NCBI GenBank assembly: GCA_015680685.1
Contig: MNCI01006925.1
Coordinates: 59,222-123,221 of the forward strand
Length of the DNA: 64,000 bases
Direction: 5' to 3'
Source of the DNA: Gnetum montanum
Lineage: Eukaryota > Streptophyta > Gnetopsida > Gnetales > Gnetaceae
Part shown: positions 37,901 to 48,378 of the stretch, in pieces
Position numbering within the stretch: position 1 is the first letter of the stretch
Layout: every line of letters begins with the position of its first letter
Notes under the pieces: model-generated
Database searches by the model: none
What the model was told of the DNA's origin: nothing
The model's input: the letters and a program-made list of their open reading frames with translations, nothing else
Translations under genes and position numbers: made by a program

Positions 37901-40900
37901 AGCCTGCTCCAGTTCTTGCCACAAGAAAGGATCTAGTAATTTTTGGTTATCCTCTGCAGTGAGAACCCTTTGCACTAGCATTGGCAACGGCTTCCTCTCC
38001 TGCCATTGCTAGATGTTAACCCAATAAGAGTGGAAATCCTGCGTAATCTCTGGGGTTTGCTCTAGCACCTGTCCCTATCTAACCAAACTTGGCACCTTCT
38101 TTGCCAGGCGGTTAGCATGAGCTGTCACAAAGAAGAAACTTGTCGGTTGATCTCCATCCTTCAGCCATTTGTTCCTTGAGCATTGCCTCCAGTACTCTAA
38201 TTCTTGCTTATCCAGCAGTTGGAGCGTGATAAGGACATCTTGCTCTTCTTGAGCTAAAGATTCCCTCGTCTCTTGCTTGGCCTAAACACGTAGGAGATGT
38301 TGCTCCAACATTCCGTGATGTGATCGGAAAGTATATTTCTCCTCTTGTTGGTGCGAGCAAATTTCTTTCTTCAGGAGGTTAAGCCCATTGGTGAGGAATT
38401 CATGTGGATCCTTGGCCGAAGGATAGTGTTCCCAAATGGCAATAACCAATGGCCATAGCCATGGTTTCATGAGCCAAGCTCTCTCGAAGCAGAATTGTGA
38501 CACTTGAGGAGGGTATGGCTTCTTCCCAACTTGATAGATCAATGGTTTGTGATCCAAGGTTTTCCGCTTTGCTTCTATGACTCGCACCTCTTGCCTCGGC
38601 AGGATGAAAGCCCCCACCTGAACCTAGTTAATCCTTGACATTACTATGGTGCTACCTTTCTGATGGTTACTCCACGTACAATGACAATTTTGACAATTTC
38701 CAAATCCACCAGATCATACTGGTGCAAGAATTGTTCAGCACCAAGCGATGTGGTGTAGTCATCCTCCATCTTCTCCCAAGTATGTAGGCATTGATTAAAG
38801 TCCCCCACAACCATCCAATGCCGCCTATCAAGTATTAACATTGCAACTCTCTTCAACTCATTGAGGCATTTCTCCCACTCTTGCTTCCCATAGAAGTTAG
38901 TGAGGTAGAGCCCAGGAGACGGTAAGTGAATGGTAATGCTCTAGTCTGAAGCATCTAGCAGGTGGAAAATTAGCCTAGACATCATGGCTAAGCCATCGAC
39001 AAGCCACCTGCTAGACATACTAGCCATTCCATTGCAAAAGTCCAAATTCCCATTGTTGTAGCTTTGTTTCTTGTAATCACACAACATCACATTTATCCCT
39101 GTGCACAATTTCCTTAAGGGCATGTTGTTTATAGAGGGTGCCCTGCCCCCTACAATTCCATGTCGTAATCTTCATGGTCGACTGGTCGAACGTTTTTGGT
39201 AGACTTGTTTGAGGGTTTTTTGAATGCCTAAATCGATTTCTAGTTGGGTTTGTCGATTGCACACTAGCTGTGTGGATGGTTGGTTGACCTTTCTAGTCTC
39301 CGTTGAGACCTTAAACCTGTCACCATTGCCATCATTAGACCTTGGGATTTTCCCCATGCTAGGTCTTGATGACACTCTAACCATGGACACCCATCCCCAA
39401 GCGGGCCTTGCGGCCGGCATGGGGGGGGGGGGGGGGGGGGGGTGTTAGTGGGGTGTGGTGGTTGGGTGTGGAGTGCTCCTTACCCTACTAAAACGACTCT
39501 GAAGGCATGGTGAAACCATCCTCAAAGCCTAGGCTGATCGGCACATTGGCCATCTTTCCTGGATGTTGGTTCACCTTGTTTAAACTAGCCACCTTCGATG
39601 TCGCCGTTTCTGAAGTCGGTGTCGTAACCTTTGTAGGCTTATTTGGTGGTATAGGTCACACCCAAGGTGCTGTCTGCCCCCTCCTTTTCACCTGCTTCTA
39701 TGCTCTTGTGTCACCTGCATTCACCTTCGCCCTACAAGCTTCCATTCTGTGGCCTGGCTTACCACAAAACTGATAGGGCTCTCCCTTGGAATCAGACACA
39801 GTGCTCTTCATTAACAAATTCTCATACTCAACCGTAATCAGTTCCTCCCCAGAATGGAGGGCCAAGGCCACTTCCTTGAGAAGGTCTATAGGTGACAAGG
39901 ACCGCCAAACACAGAAATGGGCAAAACCCATCTGTTCCATCGTTGTGGTAAACTTATCCAGAGCAACGAACTCCCTGAAAAATGCACCCAGCGACTTGAT
40001 AAAGGCTGGTGTCTAGAGTTCCCATGGGATTCCGTAAGCATGGATCCAAACCAGAGCTTGTGAGAAAAGGTCTTGGTTCTAGTGCGCACCTAGCCTCCAT
40101 GGGGTGAGAGCTAGTCCCCGTGCACTGAAAAACCAAGGACCCCCCAATAAAATGTAATCTTGATCTTGCACGTTGTGGAACACAAAGAGGATGAGCTCCT
40201 TCATTAAACTTTGCACCTTGACATTGTCCAAACCCTAAGTAGCAACAACCCATTTTCAGACAAGCTCTAGTTTGGGCCTCACCCCACTTGAAACAAAATG
40301 TCCTATAACTGCTTCACCATGTTTAAACCCTCTGATGAAACACGGGGAATCTCCAGTTGCAAGGATCTGTCAATCCTCGTGGAGGTCTTAGCATCGTCCC
40401 ACAACCCCAAACTGGCCCGGTGCCACTTGGCCCCAACTCACCCTTGCTGGCATTGCCCACCAGCCTGCTCCCAATGATCCCCCGCCATCCCTGGCCGATT
40501 TGCTGCATCCCATGCCAACGGACCTGTCCACTTCCATGCCTGCTCCCTCTCCCGTTCCCGCTCCCTCTCTGCCTCCCCCCATTCACTTTCCTGTTCCTGC
40601 CCTCTATAAATCTCTTAAAATAATCAGCATCTTTTCGTATTCACAAATTTGAAAAGCCTTTTCCTTTTAACCTAATTTTTTAATTTTTCCTATGGTGGTT
40701 TTAATTTTGACAGCTCTTTTTTTAATGGCATGTAATAAATCATATGTATTCTATATATGATTTTTTAAAATTTTATTATTGTTTGATGAATGCAGGATTT
40801 GGGATTCTGATAAGTTGTCCTCTGAACTGAATTCTATTGCACCTTTGTTATCAAAGCCAATATCTACCATCTTTGCAGGCATGTTTCTTTACATCATCGC

Positions 40901-41159
40901 TACTAACCTGAGAAATTTATTGACGAAACTCAACATCATAAATAAGGGCACATCAACTCCAGCAAAATACGATCCTGCATTTGCTGAAGCAAGATTGCAA
41001 GTTCTTTGTCTCTTCACTGCATCTATCTTTGTTCTTGCTTGGTCGAGTACTCAATGTCGAGAGTTGAACCGCTCTTTACGACTGCTATCTGTTTATTTAA
41101 ATAGTTCAGAGGCTAGAAAATGGCTGTTTCTTTTGCAAAGATACATGGGTTTCAGGTGA
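28922..41159 (+). CDS. Four-TM plant membrane protein of unknown function (347 aa, 5 exons)
   Basis: Exons 28922-29216, 29409-29539, 33522-33647, 35258-35385 and 40796-41159 join in phase with GT..AG borders, giving 347 codons plus stop. The start at 28922 is chosen for its context GCCATGG; an in-frame ATG at 28901 has a poor context. Two TM segments lie at about residues 15-37 and 54-82, two more at about 248-266 and 292-310. Between them is a loop of about 165 residues with spaced cysteines (KVCEL, YRCKY, LSCRP, YLCKY, FNCSS) and sequons NET and NCS, so it probably faces the lumen or outside and may be disulfide-bonded. I do not recognise a named family. Introns are 192, 3982, 1610 and 5410 bp and carry a SINE, an LTR relic and a LINE; the acceptor of exon 3 (CCCAAAG/GTT) is poor in pyrimidines and is the least certain border. 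No stop or frameshift occurs in the joined frame, so the gene looks intact. Confidence 0.82.
31052..31220 (+). repeat. SINE, family A, in intron 2 of the membrane-protein gene
   Basis: Head TTAGTGGTTAGAGTCTTAG and B-box-like GGTGTTTGATTCTTCTGGGC, then CAACATATAGTTATAAATTA, an A-rich stretch, and the body GGAATTTTGAAGCTGGTTTG .. GATCAAAGGATCTTAGTGGA shared with 4846-5060. Confidence 0.72.
32387..32398 (-). other. Primer-binding-site-like motif of an antisense LTR element
   Basis: On the minus strand TGGTATCGGAGC, one base from the TGGTATCAGAGC used by many plant LTR elements. Two bases further an LTR-like end begins (32401, TGTAACAACG on +, i.e. ..TGTTACA on the minus strand). Confidence 0.5.
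32401..33000 (-). repeat. Putative LTR remnant, antisense in intron 2
   Basis: Sequence beyond the PBS-like motif begins with TGTAACA as an LTR end would. The far end is not identified and I find no second LTR copy, so the length is a guess. It includes a 20-bp tandem duplication. Confidence 0.35.
32530..32569. repeat. 20-bp tandem duplication
   Basis: Two exact copies of GGCATACCACACACAACTTC. Confidence 0.9.
35930..39175 (-). pseudogene. LINE ORF2: endonuclease and reverse transcriptase (broken)
   Basis: It starts MKITTWNCRGQG, the usual opening of plant L1 endonucleases, followed by WMVVGDFNQCL and DHKPL motifs. The RT part has APRPNGWPIKFFQELC (for the usual KAPGPDG), CSQIVLIPK and the catalytic box HYVDNTILF. 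The YVDN in place of YADD lacks the second catalytic Asp, so the enzyme could not work even if the frame were whole. The tail ILWCLWQAQNQLIFQQ fits the C-terminal region. Many stops and shifts occur. Confidence 0.85.
39400..40586 (-). pseudogene. LINE ORF1 with degraded zinc knuckle
   Basis: Minus-strand frames include PYQFCGKPGHRMEACRAK near 39760-39710: a CCHC knuckle in which the first Cys is Tyr. The upstream parts are frameshifted. This is the nucleic-acid-binding ORF of plant L1 elements. Confidence 0.7.
39421..39442. repeat. 22-base G run
   Basis: An uninterrupted run of G on the + strand, inside the LINE. Such tracts can form G-quadruplexes and are hard to sequence, so the exact length is doubtful. 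Confidence 0.85.
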
Positions 41160-41857
41160 AATTAGCGTTTTCTTTTGTTTCTGGACATTTCCCATAAATG
41201 ATTTACGTGAAACTTGCCCTTGTAGCTATGGTTCTGTGGAGTGTCCTATTGATTCATCCATCTGATTCAATCATTAGGGTGAGATGTGTGAATAAATGTT
41301 TGCGCTTTGTCTATTTCATCTCTACCGACAGACATCAATGTATCTTCTTGTGTAACTGGGTTATCCAAAATTTGTGTTGAATGGTTGTAAAATTTCATAT
41401 TTGAAAGGTAGTAATCTTTCTTAGCCTTTTTCAGATTTATGTTTTTTACCAAGGTTTTAGCCAGCTTTTTCACATCTTATATGTAAAATCCTGTTTTCTG
41501 ACAAGTCGCACATACTCTGCGGAGATGCTCAGTGTAAATAGCATCAGCATCAGAGACTGTTAGAGTTGGAAAAATCATCTACTTCAATCCATTTTCTCTA
41601 AGAAGACTCCTCATCCATATTTTTTTAATAGTATAATTAGTTTTATTCAAAACTTGGGATTTTGAAGATAGGGTGCACATTTTCGCCTGGGCCAATTGAA
41701 TAGGTGGACTGCTTTTATTTCTTCTAGAGTAGCTTGAACTTTTGATTCAGTTAACTACTAGCTTTGATACCATATGAGATGTTAATGTGTGGAAGTGTGC
41801 ATGTTGAGAAGTAACCTATGTTATTAAGGTCATACCAATCTCATCGTATTTCTTTTA

Positions 41858-41917
41858 CATGCAATTAAAATAGTTAATACAAAATGTCATGCAATTAAAA
41901 TAGTGAATACAAAATGT
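41858..41917. repeat. 30-bp tandem duplication
   Basis: Two adjacent 30-base units beginning CATGCAATTAAAATAGT with one mismatch between them. Confidence 0.85.
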
Positions 41918-44900
41918 TGAAAAGATGTGATGGATAGACCATAGATATATCCTATCACACAATTCAATAAGCATTTGTAAACATGCTGTGTAATATGGTG
42001 CATGAAACAATTTGATGCATTAGAGAAGTACACATATATGTATAAGCAAACTATAAAAAAACCCATAAGAACAAAGGAGAATAAGCCCATGAAAATAAGT
42101 GAAAAAAAAAAAAACCAAATCAATGTGATTGAGAAAATTGAAAAGTCTAAAAAATAGAGATTAATATGCGAGGTATCATTTGAAGAAGAAAGAAATGGAT
42201 GAAACATCAATATTTGAAGAGCATAGATGATACACGAATTACTTATGTAGAGAAGATGGAGCAACAAAGATGAAGAATTGCATATGTGATGCATGAAGAT
42301 GGAAAAAGCATCTAACAAGAAGAAGAATTGATGCAACAATTGAATGTTCCTAACAGTCCGTGTTTATGTAAGAGCCTCAATAAGAAGAGTTGCAAGAGTT
42401 GCAAGAGCCACTAAATCCTTAGATGGATGAATGTGTAATGACGTCCATATAGGAGTTGTAGTAGTCGTAGACCCCATGAAGGAATCAAAAACTATATGGA
42501 AGGACCTTGTGTGGATTAAACCAAATGTAACTATACAAAGTAATATAACTATTAAGGGTTAGAGCAAACTAATTCTATTAATTGAAGTGAAAATAAGATG
42601 TACAAGTATTAAAGATATGATGTATTTAGCATATGCAAGCCTACGTAATGCTAACGTACCATGCTTAACTACTAGAAAGTCTTGAAATAAATCATTGTGC
42701 TTGACATTTTTACATTCATTATATAAGGAAGAAAGAAAATTTCATGAAATTATTAAGAGCAACTAATAGAAGAAAATGGATTTTGTAATACTAAATTCAC
42801 TAATTAGCAAGAGGTAGTAAAAAAATAGTTTATTGATTAAAGGTTGGTTAAGTTGTATGAACAAGAGCAAAATTTGCATAATGGTTTGTAATATATAAAG
42901 GTTCTTTCTTATTATGTCTTGTCAATGGGGCATTCCATCAATGTAAGGGCAACATCTAAGGGCTCATGAATGAAAGATAGAAGATTCTAGAAAAGTTGCA
43001 CAATATTTTGATTATGTTAAATTTATTATAGTTCCAAGAGCCTCTATGTGACATAATGGTTCCTAAAATCTTTTAGTATTTGAGTTAAAAAAGAGAGGCC
43101 TAGGAACCATCATTTGGAGTGATGTTAAGGTGTATCTACTCAAAAGAAGTTGAGATTAGGCTTTTGTTCATCTACCCTCCAAGACCTTGCCCAAAAGACA
43201 GCGAGACAGAATGAGTGTAATGATGGTCTCCTTGTAAACCACTAGGCCTAAAAATGAGTATAGGCCTTTTCCCAAGCCTTGATCTGGTTAAGGAGGAGCT
43301 GAGCCTCTAAGTGATAAACCTTACCCAACCCCATTTTGTTTAAACAAAGCTATCATTTGTTGAGACAAAGCTAACATCGCAATGATGATGATTTAAAAGA
43401 TAAAAATAAAAACCTCATGCCTGGTAGGCCTTATTCTATCCAGCGGAAAAGCTTGCCTTACTGTTGAGCTACACCAAAACAGATTCAAACCGTGAAAGGC
43501 CGAGAAGAATCTTTAGACTTGATGAAGAAGAGAAACGTACAGAATCCAAAAACCTTCATAGTAGTAGTAGGAGTGCAGTAAAGTTGTTGCAGTTGCTGAA
43601 AGCAAGGACGATCCCAACGACCCAAATAATAAAAAAAAAAAACAAAAATCCCCAAAACCAAGTCAAAGTCAATGAATGAGAATGACCGAATGCGGAATAA
43701 GTGGTGTCACAGTTTCATTTTGTTTCCAACACCTGCTCTACCATTGATGATTCCAAATGATGAATCTGTGCACGACGTTGAAAGGGATTACACTTACATT
43801 TTTTCATTCTCCGAAACCTGCGTCGTGAATTTTGGAATGCAAACTTTTTCAAGGGCCGGCGGTTGAACAATCCCATTGTGTCAGATTAGATTGTGACTTC
43901 CTTGTTGTTCAGCGTTTGTTCGTTCTTCATTTTGATGTAAAATAGTACGGTAATTTTTAGTCGTGATCATCGCTAAAAGGCCAAAGTACTGTTAGTTTAA
44001 CATACTTGAATGGGACAAATAAAAGTAGCAACGTACTGATCAGATTTGGAGGAAAAATAAATGGTTATAAATTTTTTCTTAAAAATTTTATTGGTTATGC
44101 TGTACAAGTATGAATGAAGACCATTGAACGTTTGAGTCCATTTACTATGTACAATTATTGGTTCACCTTTGTTTTCACCCAGAGGCCAATACGTCTTGTC
44201 TGGCGCAATGGGGGGTGGGAGGGAGTGAAATTTGTTCCCCTGCCATGTCACACCACCTGTGACATCACGCCACCTATTTACTTTCAAAAATTAAAATCAA
44301 ATACTGAATAAAAAAACCTGATTTTAGAAATGGTTCCTCATTTTATCTGGAATTTTCTTAGATCCAAGAATGGATCAATCAAGGAAGGAATGCCCAATGG
44401 AGATATATCCTAGTTAATCCAACAATCTAAACAAACAAATACAGTCACAATCGCACAGCTGTGAAAGTAAAATCGATTTCATCCACTCCAACAACAAAAC
44501 AAAGCAACTTTACATCAGCCAACTCGATTCTAAAAAAAACAAGAAATCCAGCGATAGGCCTTAATGATTCACAATTTTATTGATTCACTCATTCATTCAT
44601 GGTGGGCATGATTGATGCAGAATGATTATTAAAATTTGTGCCCAAAGAAAAAGCATGAGTTGCATTTTTCTTGTAGTAACCTAGCAGCAAACACAAACCA
44701 CCTCAGCTAGGCCACTTTACTAAGAATCCACAACAATAGTGGATCTGAATTTGGTGGGCAAAAACACAATGAACCACAATGCCTCTACAGGCTAAATATA
44801 AAAAATTTATTAATTTGAAAATATAAAAGATTCATTCAGCCAAATAATAGATATATATATCAACTAGTTTTTAAAAAAATTTGAATTTTTTGTTTTTTTT

Positions 44901-45190
44901 AAAGGCCTTGTCTCATGCTTCTCGGACTAAGGACAAAGGACATTTGGGGACAGGATAGTTTTTTGGGAATGCATAAGGAGATGATGAGGAATAATTTTGT
45001 CTATGTTAAATTGTGTTTTGGAGCATCAAAAATTACTAAAGATTAATTATTGATAAATTTGTTACAAATTGTAATTTGTTAAATATTTCCAAGGTTTGCT
45101 GTGCAATTTGGATCATGAAACATTTTGGAAAAAAGAAAGGAATGGAAGGTAGTGCATAAATTATGTTTTGGGATATTGTAGTATGCACCA

Positions 45191-45290
45191 CATCCCACCT
45201 ATGTCCTTACATGTTTTAGGACACATCCCTCGAGACATCTAAAACATGAAAACTAAATTGGGTAAGTGGTACAGACACATAGGAGGGATG
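45191..45290. repeat. Nested inverted repeat (possible MITE-like hairpin)
   Basis: Inner arms CATGTTTTAG (45210-45219) and CTAAAACATG (45239-45248) are perfect. Outer arms CATCCCACCTATGTCC (45191) and GACACATAGGAGGGATG (45274) pair with one mismatch and one bulge. Confidence 0.65.
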
Positions 45291-48190
45291 AGTGATTCTG
45301 TTTTTAGTTATTTTGTTACCTCATCCAGTAGTTGTTAACATTAGTTTTTTTTTAAAAAATCATCTTGACCAATTTATATATATATATAAAAGCTAGTTTG
45401 GGAATAATTTGCAAATAATACTTATTAATGTAGATAAGTTTTTTTTTCTATTCTTCTCTTTATTGAGAAAAGAAGGGTTATATTGATATTTAATAGGATT
45501 TTGAAAGTATTAATGATACCATTATTGGTGATCAACTTGTTTTGTCTTTAGGAATTTATTCTCTATTTTATTTAAAAGCTTTGTTGTCTTGCAATAGTAA
45601 TTGCTTTTATGAAATTGAAATTGAAGATTTTCTTATGACCATAGACTAAAAATTATTTATTGGACAAAAAGTACATTCATCTTATAGAAAATAAAATAGA
45701 TTCAACAAAGTGGCTAAGTGCTACCACTAGAGGTAACAGAAATTAGTCACACAAACTTTTCGCTACTATATGATATTTTTGGCAGAGATGATTAGTTAAA
45801 GGACAAATAAGAAAGACATGGTAGTCATCCTCAAGAGCTATTATGAACAAAGCTTGCATGTGAGTTTTTCTTGAGAAAGATTAATCCATCTACTTTTATA
45901 TATATTTGCGAACTCAAGTTGAAAATGCTATCCATAGCTTTTATTGCAATTTGGACTAGTTCTTCTTTGACAAGAGGAGGTTTTAAAAGATTGGTTTTAA
46001 GAATGAAAACTTAAAAATGCTTCTCAAAAGCATTGGCTTTTTCTTTAGATTATTTCTTCCAAGTCAATTATGTTGATAATCAACTTAGAAGAAAATATTT
46101 CTAGTTATTATTCATTATTTTTGAGGTCAACACTCTTAAAATTCAACCCTTTGATTGTACTAGGCTTGGGGTTTTGTAACACCTTGGGTTTGAGCTTGAG
46201 CACAACTCAAAAAGCTTTTGTCCATCCACTTGACTTGGGGCACCTTACCTTGGCAGGGTGAACATTAAGCCTCTAACTAATGACTTTTTTGTAACTTTAT
46301 ACAAAGGTATTGTATAGTTTATTTTTACTCTAAACAAGGTTGTTGGAGGGACGGTCTTACGGGTTGGTAGATGAGTGAAAGTCTAACCTCTTTAAGTGGC
46401 TGCACACAAGCTTAAATTGAACCTCTTCGAGCTGCACCTAGGCTTGAACCTACATCTTCGACATAAGAAACAAGCATCATCACTCTGTTGATGTCAACAC
46501 TCCCATGCTCTCATGGGGCCATGATTATCAACGTCTCTATTTCTCTCTCTTAATAACCACAGTAAAAATCATGTGAGTAGTGGGCCTTTAAATTGTTGGG
46601 TGGTGGTCATTGATGGCGGCAGTTGTGGACATTAGTGATAAACGTTTCGAAAGTTATGGACATTATGGGCACTTAAATTGGAGATTGTGGGCAATAATGG
46701 CTAGGTGCTGGCCATTCATGGTAGTGATTACAGTCATTAGTGGTGCTCTTTCTATCAATCTTGAGGGTAGCTTTCTCAAAAGAGGTAGCGGTTTCCTCCT
46801 TTTTTTTATAGGTTTCTAGCTGATCTTCGAGGAGGGTTCAAAGTAGGAGCCATAGGCTCAAAATCGGATCCTTGCAGGTCTTCTCGACAATGGTAGGAGG
46901 GTTCTCTCTCTTTTTTCTATTTGCAACAATGTAGGTAGCGCAGCCCATGTGCAGGACGTGAGACGTGCGGTTTTCTTTGGACCAACAGCTTGTCTCAATG
47001 GTGCAGATGTGCAGACGTGGGTGAACAATCTTCCTCTTTACGATGGTGCACAAAAGGTGGCAGACGACAGTAGGCTTTGAGGATCACAATTGCTGTCCTA
47101 TGCGAACGATGGTGGGCAGTCTCTCTTTCTCTTTCTCTCCCTCTTTTTCGGCAATTGTGGTCTTTTTGCCTAAGAGTGAACACCAAGGAAATTTTTTTTC
47201 TTTTAATTACTTATTGTTATTGTATTGAAGATAATTATTTAATTTAAATTCTAAATTTCTTTTTAGTTTATTATTTGCAAAAGGCCACTTAACCCACTCT
47301 ACCTACTCCCAGTTTTATACCCATATAGAAGGCACCGTAGTCAATAGTATCTTAAAACAAGTTTTTTTTTTTGGTGTATCCAAAATTTATGCATCAATGT
47401 AAAATACCAAATTTTTGCAATTATAAGGTACATGCACCTTTCAAAATTTTGAAATTCTAGACACCCACAAAGAAAAAGACAAGACAGGAGAAGAAGAAGA
47501 CACAGGTCACGTTTGTTGTATCTTCACATGTCCATTGTCCACTGCTGTTCAATCGAAATAGGAAACGTCGTCCTTATGCGGGTCAATGCAGGATCAGTGA
47601 CAACACTGTTGTTTGTTTTTTTTTTCTGTGCATTTCTGCATTTGGTTAAGGTATCAATTCATGATTTCATGGCATAATATAATGACGGCCTGCAAAGAAA
47701 ATCCCATCAAAAAGACCTCTCCATTAATAGCAGCAGCAGCGGCATGAAATTACCTCACTCGATTGGATTGGATGGATTCCTTGGTTGCTGCTGCCACTGG
47801 TGAGAATAAAGTGCTCAAAATTCCATGCTTCTGATAATGATGATGATGCTTATGTTTCAAGCAAAAGTTCCTGCTGCAAATTGGTTTAATATGCTGGTCC
47901 ACTTTGCCTTAACTTTACCCTTGGAACTTTGGCAGTTTCTGTAGAGATATCAGACACAGGAATCATCAGAATTGAGAACAGAAGCTGTGCTTGGCCCGTG
48001 TATGCATACATGGCTCGTGAATTTTCATAGAGATAAGGTGGTCTCAGATCAGTCTTCTGCAGAGCCTAGCCGACCAATTTTCTGCTTTTCCTGCAACCTC
48101 AAGCTAATTGCACAGTACCACCCACAACACAAACAGGAAACTTTTAGTCCTGGTTTCAGTTTCAGACTTTCGGTTTCAATTCAATTCTAG

Positions 48191-48322
48191 GTCGGTCTGT
48201 CTGTCTGTCTGTGTTTCTTTGGCATGTCGTTATTCTGATTCATTGCTTGATTTCTAGTTCACTTCTGCCAAAGTTTTTTTTTTAGTATTTTTAAGTACAG
48301 ATTGGTTGATTGATTGATTGAT
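48191..48322. repeat. Microsatellites in the leader of the DUF688 gene
   Basis: A GTCT repeat (about 48193-48212) and a TTGA repeat (48303-48322) lie within 190 bases before the start codon. Confidence 0.7.
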
Positions 48323-48378
48323 TCAAAGTTTCGAATTCAATTTCATAATCTTTTTCTTTTTCATCAGTCAGGATCAGG

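Larger units (their letters stand above)
35900..40610 (-). mobile_element. L1-type LINE, antisense in intron 4, inactive
   Basis: Read on the minus strand the order is ORF1 (about 40586-39400), endonuclease start near 39175, reverse transcriptase (about 38000-37040), and a C-terminal zinc/RNase H-like part to about 35930. All frames are broken. The GC-rich 5' part (40320-40600) contrasts with its surroundings. I cannot see a clear poly(A) tail or target duplication, so both ends are approximate. Confidence 0.88.
41160..48378. other. Long intergenic region between gene 2 and the DUF688 gene
   Basis: No gene is supported. Short open stretches at 43464-43866 and 46070-46261 lack any family motif. 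The region holds a 30-bp duplication, a nested inverted repeat, AT-rich tracts, and the 5' leader of the DUF688 gene at its right end. Confidence 0.5.

Noticed and set aside
41887-42339. 150-codon minus-strand ORF rich in Phe, Leu and Ile
   Set aside because: Composition follows the A-rich + strand; no motif, no splice context.
43420-43490. tRNA-like sequence on the minus strand (GTAGCTCAACAGTAAGGCAA)
   Set aside because: The A-box side is fair but there is no matching B box at the right distance, so neither a tRNA gene nor a SINE can be supported.
43464-43866. Two short ORFs (71 and 64 codons)
   Set aside because: Low-complexity or unremarkable text, no splice partners, no motif.
46380-46490. 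B-box-like GGTTCAAGCCT on the minus strand
   Set aside because: No A box upstream and no second copy in the window.
47972-48190. 72-codon ORF upstream of the DUF688 gene as a possible small gene or uORF
   Set aside because: No motif and unknown transcription start; it is in or near the 5' leader and cannot be judged from sequence alone.
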